DNA of 11,509 nucleotides from Candidatus Luteimonas excrementigallinarum. Lineage in GTDB: Bacteria; Pseudomonadota; Gammaproteobacteria; Xanthomonadales; Xanthomonadaceae. Below, in pieces: positions 1 through 7,138 of the stretch. Position numbers and translations under genes: made by a program. Within the stretch, counting starts at the first letter, position 1; every line of letters starts with the position of its first letter. The notes under the pieces are model-generated. The model was not told the DNA's origin. It did no database searches and worked only from the letters and a program-made list of their open reading frames with translations. The stretch covers positions 1-11,509 of the forward strand of contig DXCY01000213.1 of the NCBI GenBank assembly GCA_019115725.1, in the 5' to 3' direction.

Positions 1-377
1 GGGCGAGGATCGCCTCCACCGCCTCGCCCAGCTCGCTTGACAGCGGCATGCGCCCGCCCTGCCAGCCCGGCAGCAGCGTCGCCCGGCGGATCATCGAGCA
101 GCAGGGCCAGGGTTTCCGCCAGGTCGCCCACCTGGTGGTGACAGGCCTCCACCAACCACTGCGGCGTGCCCGATTCCTCGCCAATCCAGGTCCGCAGCTC
201 CCCGGTGGAGGCGATCCTGCTGCGCGCCCCGCCCACCTTGCCACCGGCCAGCAGCCACAGGGCCCACGCCGCGTCGCGCCGGGGCGCGGAGCGGAAGTAA
301 TCCATCAGCGCGCGCCGCTTGTCGGTGGTGCCGGTGCTGCGGTCCAGGCGCTCGTACAGGGCGGCGAAGCGGCGCAT
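1..377 (-). CDS. ATP-dependent DNA ligase, N-terminal part (runs off the window; apparent frameshift)
   Basis: This is the N-terminal part of an ATP-dependent DNA ligase of the bacterial class encoded beside a metallo-beta-lactamase exonuclease; such ligases seal nicks using ATP. The ATG at 377-375 shares one base with the TGA of the upstream exonuclease (TGATG). Visible protein: MRRFAALYERLDRSTGT, then DAAWALWLLAGGKVGGAR, then QVGDLAETLALLLDD, matching the alpha-helical N-terminal DNA-binding domain of this family. The nucleotidyltransferase domain with its catalytic lysine lies outside the window. After about residue 96 the starting frame reads an Arg/Gly-rich, non-family sequence with poor third-position GC. 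The frame one base further on reads PLSSELGEAVEAILA with almost all G or C third positions, resembling the family's next segment. A one-base insertion in the CCC run at 82-84 would explain it. It is a mutation, an assembly error or, less likely, recoding. Confidence 0.8.
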   Translation of the reverse strand, partial: MRRFAALYERLDRSTGTTDKRRALMDYFRSAPRRDAAWALWLLAGGKVGGARSRIASTGELRTWIGEESGTPQWLVEACHHQVGDLAETLALLLDDPPGDAAAGLAGRAHAAVKRAGRGGGGDPR

Positions 378-1372
378 CAGTCTTCCTCGCCGTAGCCGGT
401 GGCAAACGTGCCCGTGTCGATGCCGCGCTCATTGAGCACGCGAACCAGTGCGTCGGTATCGCCGTGGGTGGCGATTACCCGCCGCGCGCCGGTGTCTTCG
501 ACCGTGCCCAGCAGCGCCGGCCAGTCGGCATGGTCGGAAATGACGAAACCGCGGTCGTAGTTGCGCCGGCGGCGGTTGCCTCGGATCCGCATCCAGCCGG
601 AGGCAAAGCCCTGCTGGGCGCGGCGGAAGCGCCGGATCCACGGGCTGCCGGCCGCCGAGGGCGGCGCGATCACCAGCTGGCCGGCGAAATCCGCGCCGCG
701 CGCCTCGTCCGCCACCCGGCGGGTATCGAGCATGTGCACGCCTGCTTCGCGGTAGACCTGCACGCCGGCGTCGATCGCACCGTGCAGCCACGCCGGCCGG
801 CCGGTATGCGCGGCCAGCTCGGCCAGCACCCGCTGGGCCTTGCCCAGCGCGTAGGAGTAGAGGATGGCCGCCTCGCCGTTGGCCTCGCATTCCGCCCGCC
901 AGGCTTCGATCTCCGCCGCCACCGCGGCGGCCGGCGGCCAGCGGTAGATCGGCAGGCCGAAGGTGGATTCGGTGATGAACACATCGCACGACACCACCTC
1001 GAACGGCAGGCAGGTGGGGTCGGGGTCGCGCTTGTAGTCGCCCGAGGCCACCCACACCTCGCCTCCCGCCTCGATCCGCACCTGGGTGGAGCCGAGCACG
1101 TGGCCGGCCGGGTGGAAGGACACCACGGCATCGCCAATCCGCACCCGCTCGCCCAGGGCATGGACCCGGTAATCCTGCGCGCCCAGTCGCCACTGCAGGA
1201 TCGGCAGGCCCTCTTCGGCCACGTAGTAGCAGCCCATGCCGCCGCGGGCATGATCACCGTGGCCGTGGGTGATCACCGCACGCGGCACCGGTCGCCACGG
1301 GTCGATATGGAAGCCGCCGGGAGGGCAGTACAGCCCTTCCGGCGTCAGGACCACCAGATCGTCCCGCACCAC
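377..1372 (-). CDS. Ligase-associated DNA exonuclease (metallo-beta-lactamase / beta-CASP fold)
   Basis: Predicted 331-residue cytoplasmic nuclease of the MBL/beta-CASP superfamily (relatives of Artemis, SNM1 and CPSF), in the 'ligase-associated DNA exonuclease' group. Metal-binding motifs are complete: HGHGDH at residues 36-41, HPAGH at 87-91, SGDYKRD around 110-116, the ITESTFG strand at 133-139, SDHADW around 279-284 and THGD near 302-305. A beta-CASP insertion lies between, with YSYALGKAQR at 162-171. The proposed GTG start (1372-1370) has AGGA five bases upstream; the next codon is also GTG, so the start could lie one residue later. The gene begins 11 bases after the stress flavoprotein stop, and its own stop overlaps the ligase ATG by one base, so translation with the ligase is probably coupled. 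The role, trimming DNA ends before ligation, is inferred from family and pairing. Confidence 0.93.
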   Translation of the reverse strand: MVRDDLVVLTPEGLYCPPGGFHIDPWRPVPRAVITHGHGDHARGGMGCYYVAEEGLPILQWRLGAQDYRVHALGERVRIGDAVVSFHPAGHVLGSTQVRIEAGGEVWVASGDYKRDPDPTCLPFEVVSCDVFITESTFGLPIYRWPPAAAVAAEIEAWRAECEANGEAAILYSYALGKAQRVLAELAAHTGRPAWLHGAIDAGVQVYREAGVHMLDTRRVADEARGADFAGQLVIAPPSAAGSPWIRRFRRAQQGFASGWMRIRGNRRRRNYDRGFVISDHADWPALLGTVEDTGARRVIATHGDTDALVRVLNERGIDTGTFATGYGEED

Positions 1373-1383
1373 CGTGGTCCTGC

Positions 1384-1869
1384 TCAGCGCAGGTCGACCT
1401 CACCGACCTTGTCGCGGTAGTCCTTCTTCGGGTCCATACCCAGCAGCATCTTCACCCCGGCCACCATGCTGTTGGCATCCACCCAGACCTCGGCGTCTTC
1501 GGCGTCCAGGCGCAACAGGCGGATCTTCGGATCGTCCTTGCCTTCGAACCAGGCGGCGATGAACGGGTTCCACAGCCGCTCGACCACGGCGCGGTCGGTA
1601 TCCACACGCAGGCTGCCGCGGATGCTGGCAAACAGGTCATGGCCCTTGGAGGCGAAGCCGGCGATGGCGCGGCCGCTCCCCTGCGCCAGCTGCTGCACCA
1701 GCACGTTATCGGCCGAGGTGAAAAACCAGATCGGCGAGCGGCGCTCTTCACATAGCGCGGTCATCGGCCGGGCGTGGCCGTCTTCCTGTCCGCCCAGGCC
1801 CAGCAGCAGGGTGCGGTCGTCTTCCAGGGCCTTCCAGAATTTTTCTTCGAGTTCGGCGTGATCGGTCAT
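1384..1869 (-). CDS. General stress protein, pyridoxamine 5'-phosphate oxidase-like flavoprotein
   Basis: A 161-residue protein of the PNPOx-like split-barrel superfamily, in the 'general stress protein 26' branch. Characterised Xanthomonas relatives bind flavin but have no established enzymatic reaction. Sequence marks: an N-terminal helix (ELEEKFWKALEDDRT), the barrel segment HARPMTAL at about 31-38, IWFFTS at about 47-52, FASIRGSLRV in the middle and WNPFIAAWFEG near residue 105, typical of this branch rather than of true PdxH. The ATG at 1869-1867 is preferred because GGAG sits six bases upstream; an in-frame ATG 39 bases earlier lacks this and would add an unusual 13-residue extension. 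It heads a minus-strand set with the exonuclease and ligase, suggesting a stress-linked operon. The adjacent upstream gene is separated by about 125 bases containing a large inverted repeat. Confidence 0.9.
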   Translation of the reverse strand: MTDHAELEEKFWKALEDDRTLLLGLGGQEDGHARPMTALCEERRSPIWFFTSADNVLVQQLAQGSGRAIAGFASKGHDLFASIRGSLRVDTDRAVVERLWNPFIAAWFEGKDDPKIRLLRLDAEDAEVWVDANSMVAGVKMLLGMDPKKDYRDKVGEVDLR

Positions 1870-1936
1870 CGTTCGCTCCACAGGGGGATGGAGCCTGGAT
1901 GTAATCACCGCCCGGGTGACAGCCGCGTTGGCGCCA

Positions 1937-1989
1937 CCATTGCCGGTTCAGCCGCCGCGGACCGGCGGCAGCGCTGACACCGGCAATGG
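1937..1989 (-). terminator. Large nested inverted repeat downstream of the symporter gene
   Basis: An 11-bp perfect outer stem (CCATTGCCGGT at 1937-1947 with ACCGGCAATGG at 1979-1989) encloses a second pairing (TCAGC 1948-1952 with GCTGA 1973-1977) and an inner GCCGCCG/CGGCGGC hairpin (1951-1957 with 1963-1969). The second and inner pairings share two bases at 1951-1952, so they compete slightly. It begins about six bases past the symporter stop (TGA at 1997-1995) and ends about 68 bases before the flavoprotein start. No T-run follows on either strand, so intrinsic termination is uncertain. It could also stabilise the mRNA end or act as a leader structure for the downstream gene. Confidence 0.5.
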
Positions 1990-1994
1990 CGAAG

Positions 1995-3260
1995 TCACTC
2001 GGTCTTCGCCACTTCCTCGAGTCCCACGTTGCTGGACGCGCGGTTATAGGCCTCACGGTCCAGCAACCCGGTTTCCTTGGCCACCAGCACCGGCACCAGC
2101 ATCTGTCCGGTCACGTTGGTCATGGTGCGCATCATGTCCAGGATGCGGTCGATCGCCAGCAGGATGCCCAGCACGTGCAACGGCAGGCCGGCGGCGCTGA
2201 GCACCACCGTGGCCATCACCACCGCCGTGCCCGGCACGCCCGCGGTGCCGAAGCTGCCCAGCACCGAGGCCAGCAGGATCACCATGTACTGCGCCGCGCT
2301 GAGCTCGATCCCGTAATACTGCGCGGCGAACACCGCCGCCATCGCCGGGAAGATCGCCCCGCAGCCGTCCATCTTGATGCTCGCGCCCAGCGGCACCGCG
2401 AACGCGGCGTAATCCTTGTCCACGCCCAGGTTGTGGGTGACGCTGCGCAGCGCCACCGGCAGCGAGGCGAAGCTGGACGAACTGGCGAAGGCCACCTGCA
2501 TGCCGGGCGCCGCGCCGCGGAAGAACTTCAGCGGGTTCAGCCCGTGCGCCAGCAGCAGACCGCCGTACACGAACACGATGTGCAGCGCGCAGGCAACGTA
2601 GATCGCAACCACGAAGTTGCCCAGCGGCAGCAGCTGCTCGAAGCCGTAGGTCCCCACCAGGGCGCCGATCAGGCCGAAGGTGCCGATCGGGGTCACCTCC
2701 AGCACGAAGCGGGTGACCTGGATCATCGCCTCGCTGCCCTGGCCGACGATCTTGCGCAATGCTTCGGTGCGGTCGCCCAGCTTGACCAGGGCGAAACCGA
2801 GCAGCCCGGCGAAGAAGATCACCTGCAGGATCCGCCCCTCGGCCAGCGCCGCGAACGGGTTGGTGGGCACGATATCCAGCACCACCTGCACCGGCGTGGG
2901 CACCTCGCGCGGCACGTAGTCCTCGGGCGGCAGCAGGTCCACGCCGTGGCCCAGGCTGATCACCGAGGACACCGCGAACGCCACGCCCACCGCCAGAACC
3001 GCGGTGGCCGCGAACCAGCCGAAGGTGCGGCCACCCAGCTCGGCCATCCGGTGCTGCCCGTGCAGGGCCGAGACCGCGTTGAGCACGGCGAAAAACACCA
3101 GCGGCACCGCGATCATGCGGATCAGGTTGATGTACAGCGTGCCCAGCGGCTGCAGCCAGGTGCCGGCCGCCGCCCCCATCAGCCAGCCCGCCAGCGCACC
3201 CAGCACAAAGCCCGCAGCGACGCGCTGCCAGAAAGGAATTCGGAACCACCAGGCCACCAT
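1995..3260 (-). CDS. Dicarboxylate/amino acid:cation symporter (SDF/DAACS family)
   Basis: A 421-residue inner-membrane transporter of the GltP/DctA/Glt(Ph) family, which imports glutamate, aspartate or C4-dicarboxylates with H+ or Na+. Family marks: the serine-rich hairpin-1 loop ASSSSFASLP (259-268), the TM7 motif read here as KMDG (296-299), hairpin 2 GTAGVPGT (338-345), and the TM8 signature DMMRTMTNVTG (375-385) with Asp375, Arg378, Thr379 and Asn382 equivalent to Glt(Ph) D394, R397, T398 and N401. Length and about eight hydrophobic segments are normal. Odd: Lys296 replaces the Asn of NMDG, Gln386 replaces the Asp of NVTGD (Glt(Ph) D405), and Cys300 replaces the substrate-contact Thr314. 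The first two are sodium-site ligands, so coupling or substrate may differ from classical members. The ATG at 3260 lacks a strong ribosome site (GGTG upstream). It is divergent from the phosphatase gene. The substrate cannot be assigned. Confidence 0.92.
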   Translation of the reverse strand: MVAWWFRIPFWQRVAAGFVLGALAGWLMGAAAGTWLQPLGTLYINLIRMIAVPLVFFAVLNAVSALHGQHRMAELGGRTFGWFAATAVLAVGVAFAVSSVISLGHGVDLLPPEDYVPREVPTPVQVVLDIVPTNPFAALAEGRILQVIFFAGLLGFALVKLGDRTEALRKIVGQGSEAMIQVTRFVLEVTPIGTFGLIGALVGTYGFEQLLPLGNFVVAIYVACALHIVFVYGGLLLAHGLNPLKFFRGAAPGMQVAFASSSSFASLPVALRSVTHNLGVDKDYAAFAVPLGASIKMDGCGAIFPAMAAVFAAQYYGIELSAAQYMVILLASVLGSFGTAGVPGTAVVMATVVLSAAGLPLHVLGILLAIDRILDMMRTMTNVTGQMLVPVLVAKETGLLDREAYNRASSNVGLEEVAKTE

Positions 3261-3393
3261 GGAACACCATCATCTTATGCAGGTAACAGGGCACCTTAAC
3301 CCAGCGCCTGGCTGCAGCGCGGTCTTTTTACTGCAACACAGCAGCGCACTGGCGGCGGCATAATGGCCGCTTTGCAATTCCCCTCAGGTATCC
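3261..3393. promoter_or_regulatory. Divergent intergenic region between symporter and alkaline phosphatase
   Basis: These 133 bases must hold the 5' control elements of both divergent genes. The only box-like element I can name is CATAAT at 3359-3364, about 30 bases before the phosphatase ATG, without a recognisable -35 hexamer at standard spacing. An AGG at 3386-3388 just ahead of the phosphatase ATG serves as its ribosome site. I see no convincing pair of Pho-box direct repeats. Confidence 0.3.
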
Positions 3394-5016
3394 ATGCGTA
3401 TTCCCGCCCTGTGCTGTCTCGCCACCCTGCTCGCCGCCTGCGCCACCCCGGTCCGTGACCAGGCGCCCGCCGCCGACACCGCCCTCAACATCGCGCCCAT
3501 CGAGGTGCCGCGGATCGAACGCCCGGCCGGTGAAACCCCGCAGTGGTGGTTCCGCAGCGGCGCGGCCGCCGCCGCCGAGCGCGGCGCAATGGAAGGCCGG
3601 GCCCGCAACGTAATCCTGTTCGTCGGCGACGGCATGAGCCTGACCACCGTATCGGCGGCACGCATCCTGGCCGGCCAGCGCGCCGGCAACGCAGGCGAGG
3701 AATACCGTCTGAGCTGGGAGGATTTCCCCCACACCGCGCTCTCGCGCACCTACAACACCGATATGCAGACCCCGGATTCGGCGGGCACCATGAGCGCCAT
3801 GGCCACCGGGGTGAAGACCCGGGCGGGCGTGATCAACGTCGACCACACCCGCCCGCGCGGCGACTGCAGCGCCTACGGCGAGCGCGGCCTGCTCAGCGTG
3901 CTGGAACTGGCCCAGAGTGCGGGCCTGTCGACCGGCATCGTCACCAGCACCCGCATCACCCATGCCACCCCGGCGGCCACCTATGCGCGCTCGCCGGATC
4001 GCAACTGGGAGAACGATGCCCAGGTGCCCGCCGCCGCACGCGCCCAGGGCTGCACAGATATCGCCGCCCAGCTGCTGGATACCCCGTTCGGCAGCGGACC
4101 GGCCGTGATCTTCGGTGGCGGCCGCCAATATTTCCTGCCCGTGCAGCAGCAGGACCCGGAACATGACCGCCCGGGCAAGCGCACCGACGGGCGCGACCTG
4201 ATCGCCGACTGGAAGGCCCGCAATCCCGGCGGCGCCTTCGTGTGGAACCGCGCGCAGATGGAGGCCGCCAGCGGCCAGGGTCCGATCCTGGGCCTGTTCG
4301 AATACGACCACCTGCATTTCGAGGCCGACCGCGCCGAACTGGACCCGGACGAGCCCAGCCTGGCCGAACTGACCCGCGAAGCCATCCGCCGCCTGCAGGC
4401 CGGCAAAGAAGGCTATTTGCTGCTGGTGGAAGGCGGCCGCATCGACCATGCCCACCACGCCGGCAACGCCCACCGCGCCCTGGTGGATACCGTGGCCCTG
4501 GCCGACGCTGTGCAGGCCGCCAGCGAGATGACCAGCGAGTCCGACACCCTGATCCTGGTCACCGCCGACCACGCCCACACTCTGACCTTCAGCGGCTACC
4601 CGGCCCGCGGCAACCCGATCCTGGGCAAGGTAAGCACCGACCCGGACAGCGCCGACGGCTACACCCTGGACGCGACCGGCCTGCCCTACACCACCCTGGG
4701 CTACGCCAACGGTCCCGGCTACGCGGGTGCCACTGGCCGCCCGGACCTGTCCGGGGTGGACACCGCCCACCGCGATTATCTGCAGGAAGTGACCGTGCCG
4801 CTGGCCAGCGAGACTCACGGCGGCGATGACGTCGGCATCTGGGCGCGCGGCCCCGGCGCCCACGCCGTGCGCGGCAACGTGGAGCAGCACGTGCTGTACC
4901 ACTTCATGGTCCAGGCCACCCCGCGTCTGCGCCAGCGCCTGTGCGAGCAGGACCTGTGCAATGCCGACGGCGTCCCTGTCGAGCTGCCCCACCCCGCCGA
5001 CTTCATGCGCCCCTGA
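3394..5016 (+). CDS. Alkaline phosphatase, lipoprotein
   Basis: A 540-residue secreted phosphomonoesterase of the PhoA superfamily, predicted to release phosphate from organic esters. The N-terminus is a lipoprotein signal with lipobox LAAC and acylated Cys16; Ala follows the Cys, compatible with outer-membrane sorting. Active-site set: Asp79 in FVGDGMS, nucleophile Ser129 in TPDSAGTMSAMATG, Glu346/Asp351/His355 in VEGGRIDHAHHAGN, Asp392-His393 in TADHAH and His475 in SETHGGDD. By motif alignment the positions occupied by Asp153 and Lys328 in E. coli PhoA are His190 (THATPAA) and His352, the arrangement found in many non-enteric and animal enzymes. The start has AGG a few bases upstream (CAGGTATCC then ATG). 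It appears monocistronic: a GC hairpin follows the stop, and the next gene has its own ribosome site 126 bases on. Regulation by phosphate is plausible but not shown by a clear Pho box. Confidence 0.95.
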   Translation: MRIPALCCLATLLAACATPVRDQAPAADTALNIAPIEVPRIERPAGETPQWWFRSGAAAAAERGAMEGRARNVILFVGDGMSLTTVSAARILAGQRAGNAGEEYRLSWEDFPHTALSRTYNTDMQTPDSAGTMSAMATGVKTRAGVINVDHTRPRGDCSAYGERGLLSVLELAQSAGLSTGIVTSTRITHATPAATYARSPDRNWENDAQVPAAARAQGCTDIAAQLLDTPFGSGPAVIFGGGRQYFLPVQQQDPEHDRPGKRTDGRDLIADWKARNPGGAFVWNRAQMEAASGQGPILGLFEYDHLHFEADRAELDPDEPSLAELTREAIRRLQAGKEGYLLLVEGGRIDHAHHAGNAHRALVDTVALADAVQAASEMTSESDTLILVTADHAHTLTFSGYPARGNPILGKVSTDPDSADGYTLDATGLPYTTLGYANGPGYAGATGRPDLSGVDTAHRDYLQEVTVPLASETHGGDDVGIWARGPGAHAVRGNVEQHVLYHFMVQATPRLRQRLCEQDLCNADGVPVELPHPADFMRP

Positions 5017-5024
5017 GTTGAAGC

Positions 5025-5043
5025 GCGGCCGAGCTTCGGCCGC
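5025..5043 (+). terminator. GC-rich hairpin after the alkaline phosphatase gene
   Basis: GCGGCCGA (5025-5032) pairs perfectly with TCGGCCGC (5036-5043) around a three-base loop, eight bases past the phosphatase stop. What follows is CGCCTTCCC rather than a T-run, so it is a likely but not classical terminator. Confidence 0.5.
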
Positions 5044-5141
5044 CGCCTTCCCGCGCCGGCCGGGGGTGGCCATTGGTGCAACAGAGTTGGTCGACCATCG
5101 CCGGTATGCTTCCGGCAGTCACCGAACAACGGAGCACCCGC

Positions 5142-5927
5142 ATGAACCGACTCGACGGCAAGGTCTGCCTGGTCACCGGCGCGGCCAGTGGCATCGGCAA
5201 GCGCATCGCCGAGGTCTATGCCCAGGCCGGCGGCCGCGTTGCCATCGCCGACCTCAGGCTTGAAGCGGCCGAAGAGGCCGCCCGCTCCATCCGCGACGAA
5301 GGCGGACAGGCTATCGCCGTGGCCATGGACGTCACCGACGAACAGCAGGTCATCGACGGGGTGGCGAAAGTCATCTCCGAATGGGGCCGCGTGGACGTGC
5401 TGGTCTCCAACGCCGGCATCCAGATCGTCAACAAGGTCACCGATTTCAGCCTGGCCGACTGGAAGAAGATGCTCGCCATCCACCTGGACGGCGCCTTCCT
5501 CACCAGCCGCGAGTGCCTGCGCGACATGGAAAAACGGCGCGAAGGCGGCGCGATCATCTACATGGGCTCGGTGCACTCTCACCTGGCGTCCAAGCTCAAG
5601 GCACCCTACGTCACCGCCAAGCACGGCCTGCTCGGCCTGTGCCGCACGGTGGCCCGGGAGGCCGCCGAATACGGCGTACGCGCCAACGTCATCTGCCCCG
5701 GCTTCGTGCGCACCCCGCTGGTGGACAAGCAGATCCCGGAGCAGGCCCGGGAGTTCGGCATCACCGAGGAAGCGGTGGTCAAGGACATCATGTTGAAAGA
5801 CACCGTGGACGGTGAATTCACCACGGTCGATGACGTCGCCAACGTCGCGCTGACGCTGGCCGCGTTCGAGACCAACGCGCTGACCGGGCAAAGCCTGGTG
5901 GTCAGCCACGGCTGGTTCATGCAGTGA
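5142..5927 (+). CDS. bdhA: 3-hydroxybutyrate dehydrogenase (SDR family)
   Basis: A 261-residue short-chain dehydrogenase predicted to interconvert (R)-3-hydroxybutyrate and acetoacetate with NAD+, in PHB and ketone-body metabolism in the cytoplasm. Seen: the cofactor motif TGAASGIG (12-19), SNAG (89-92), catalytic Ser143, Tyr156 and Lys160 (PYVTAKHG), and substrate residues of characterised bacterial 3-hydroxybutyrate dehydrogenases: Gln94, His145, Lys153 and the C-terminal HGWFMQ. That ending and the EFTTVDDVA segment separate it from generic SDRs. The ATG at 5142 has GGAG seven bases upstream; an in-frame ATG at 5073 would add 23 residues with no family likeness and is rejected. The stop overlaps the patatin gene's GTG (GTGA), so the two are co-transcribed and probably translationally coupled. 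Confidence 0.94.
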   Translation: MNRLDGKVCLVTGAASGIGKRIAEVYAQAGGRVAIADLRLEAAEEAARSIRDEGGQAIAVAMDVTDEQQVIDGVAKVISEWGRVDVLVSNAGIQIVNKVTDFSLADWKKMLAIHLDGAFLTSRECLRDMEKRREGGAIIYMGSVHSHLASKLKAPYVTAKHGLLGLCRTVAREAAEYGVRANVICPGFVRTPLVDKQIPEQAREFGITEEAVVKDIMLKDTVDGEFTTVDDVANVALTLAAFETNALTGQSLVVSHGWFMQ

Positions 5928-7129
5928 ATGCACCGGCGGCGATCCGCGAGCGGGTCGGGCGCTATCCCGTCGTTGCCCTGGTGCTGCAGGGCGGCGGCGC
6001 GCTCGGCGGCTACCAGTGCGGCGTGTACGAAGGACTGCACGAGGCGGGGATCCGGCCCAACTGGTTCGCCGGCATCTCGATCGGCGCGATCAACGCCGCG
6101 ATCCTGGCGGGCAATCCACCCGAGGATCGCATCCAGCGCCTGCGGGATTTCTGGGAGCTCATCGCCGAACCCGCCGCCGGCCCCCTGGGACCGCTGGCCG
6201 CCGCAGTGCGCGGCACCGTTGCCGCCTTCCCGGAAGATCCCACCCTACTGTCCTGGGCCCGCGACATGGGGGCGATGGGCGCGATGCTGGCGGGCCAGCG
6301 CGGGTTCTTCGCGCCACGCATGTTCTCGCCGTTCCTGTTCGCCGATGGCAGCCCGCAGGCCACCAGCTTCTACGATACCGCGCCGCTGCGCGACACGCTG
6401 GCGCGCTTCGTCGATTTCGACCGCATCAACAACGACCGCAGCGTGCGCCTGACCGTGGGCGCGGCCGGCATCACCAGCGGCAACTTCCGCTATTTCGACA
6501 GCGACCGCGAAGCCATCCGGGTCGAACACATCCTCGCCTCCGGCGCCCTGCCGCCGGCCTTCCCGGCGGTGGAGATCGACGGCGAGTGGTACTGGGATGG
6601 CGGCATCGTTTCCAACACGCCGCTGGAATACGTGCTCGGCTGCCGTCCCGACGGCGACACCCTGGCCCTGCAGGTGGACCTGTTCAGCGCGCGCGGCGAG
6701 CGCCCCCGCACCATGCTCGACGTGCTTGAACGCACCAAGGACATCCGCTTCTCCAGCCGCACCCGCCACGGCACCCGCATGGTGGAGCTGGAACAGCAGC
6801 TGCGCTCGGCCCTGCACGAGCTGATCGACCGCCTGCCGGAGGGCCAGCTGCCACCGCACCTGGCCGACGTGTTCGCGCCCTACCTGGACGACCGGGTGTT
6901 CAACGTGATCCACCTGATCTACCAGAAAAAATCGCACGAGCAGCAGCACAAGGACTACGCCTTCGGCCGCATCCCCCTGCGCGAACACTGGCAGACCGGC
7001 CTGGAGGACATGGCGATGACCCTGCAGCACCCGGAGTTCTTCGACCTCCCCGACCGCAGCCTCGGCGTCGCCACCCACGACGTGCACCGCATCACCAACG
7101 GCTCCGCCGCCGACACGCCCTCCCCGTAG
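5924..7129 (+). CDS. Patatin-like phospholipase family protein (with DUF3734-like C-terminal region)
   Basis: A 401-residue predicted serine hydrolase with a patatin fold: oxyanion loop GGGALGG (23-29), nucleophile elbow GISIG with Ser52, and catalytic Asp225 in DGG (225-227), forming the Ser-Asp dyad. Activity would be lipid acyl hydrolysis. The C-terminal third (RTKDIRFSSRTRH, then IYQKKSHEQQHKDYAFGR) resembles the DUF3734 extension seen in many proteobacterial patatins. There is no signal peptide or membrane segment, so it is presumably cytoplasmic. It starts with GTG at 5924, overlapping the dehydrogenase TGA by four bases (GTGA), with no independent spacer; an internal start is unlikely because residues 16-29 already form the first strand and oxyanion loop. 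Pairing with the dehydrogenase suggests a role in PHB-granule or membrane-lipid turnover; that is inference. It converges on the DUF2799 gene with only nine bases between the stops. Confidence 0.93.
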   Translation: MNAPAAIRERVGRYPVVALVLQGGGALGGYQCGVYEGLHEAGIRPNWFAGISIGAINAAILAGNPPEDRIQRLRDFWELIAEPAAGPLGPLAAAVRGTVAAFPEDPTLLSWARDMGAMGAMLAGQRGFFAPRMFSPFLFADGSPQATSFYDTAPLRDTLARFVDFDRINNDRSVRLTVGAAGITSGNFRYFDSDREAIRVEHILASGALPPAFPAVEIDGEWYWDGGIVSNTPLEYVLGCRPDGDTLALQVDLFSARGERPRTMLDVLERTKDIRFSSRTRHGTRMVELEQQLRSALHELIDRLPEGQLPPHLADVFAPYLDDRVFNVIHLIYQKKSHEQQHKDYAFGRIPLREHWQTGLEDMAMTLQHPEFFDLPDRSLGVATHDVHRITNGSAADTPSP

Positions 7130-7138
7130 GAACGCCGC

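Noticed and set aside
1986..3299. A 437-codon His/Gln/Arg-rich plus-strand open frame that looks like a metal-binding protein
   Set aside because: It is the mirror frame of the symporter; the His and Gln richness comes from antisense reading of hydrophobic codons.
3261..3393. Possible Pho box upstream of the alkaline phosphatase
   Set aside because: Repeats such as CTGCAACACAGCAG are only loosely similar; I could not find two CTGTCAT-like heptamers at the expected spacing.
3328..5073. A 581-codon open frame on the minus strand, the longest in the window
   Set aside because: It lies antisense to the alkaline phosphatase gene, which has a full set of catalytic motifs. The antisense product is Ala/Gly/Val/Gln-rich without family motifs, as expected for a mirror frame in GC-rich DNA.
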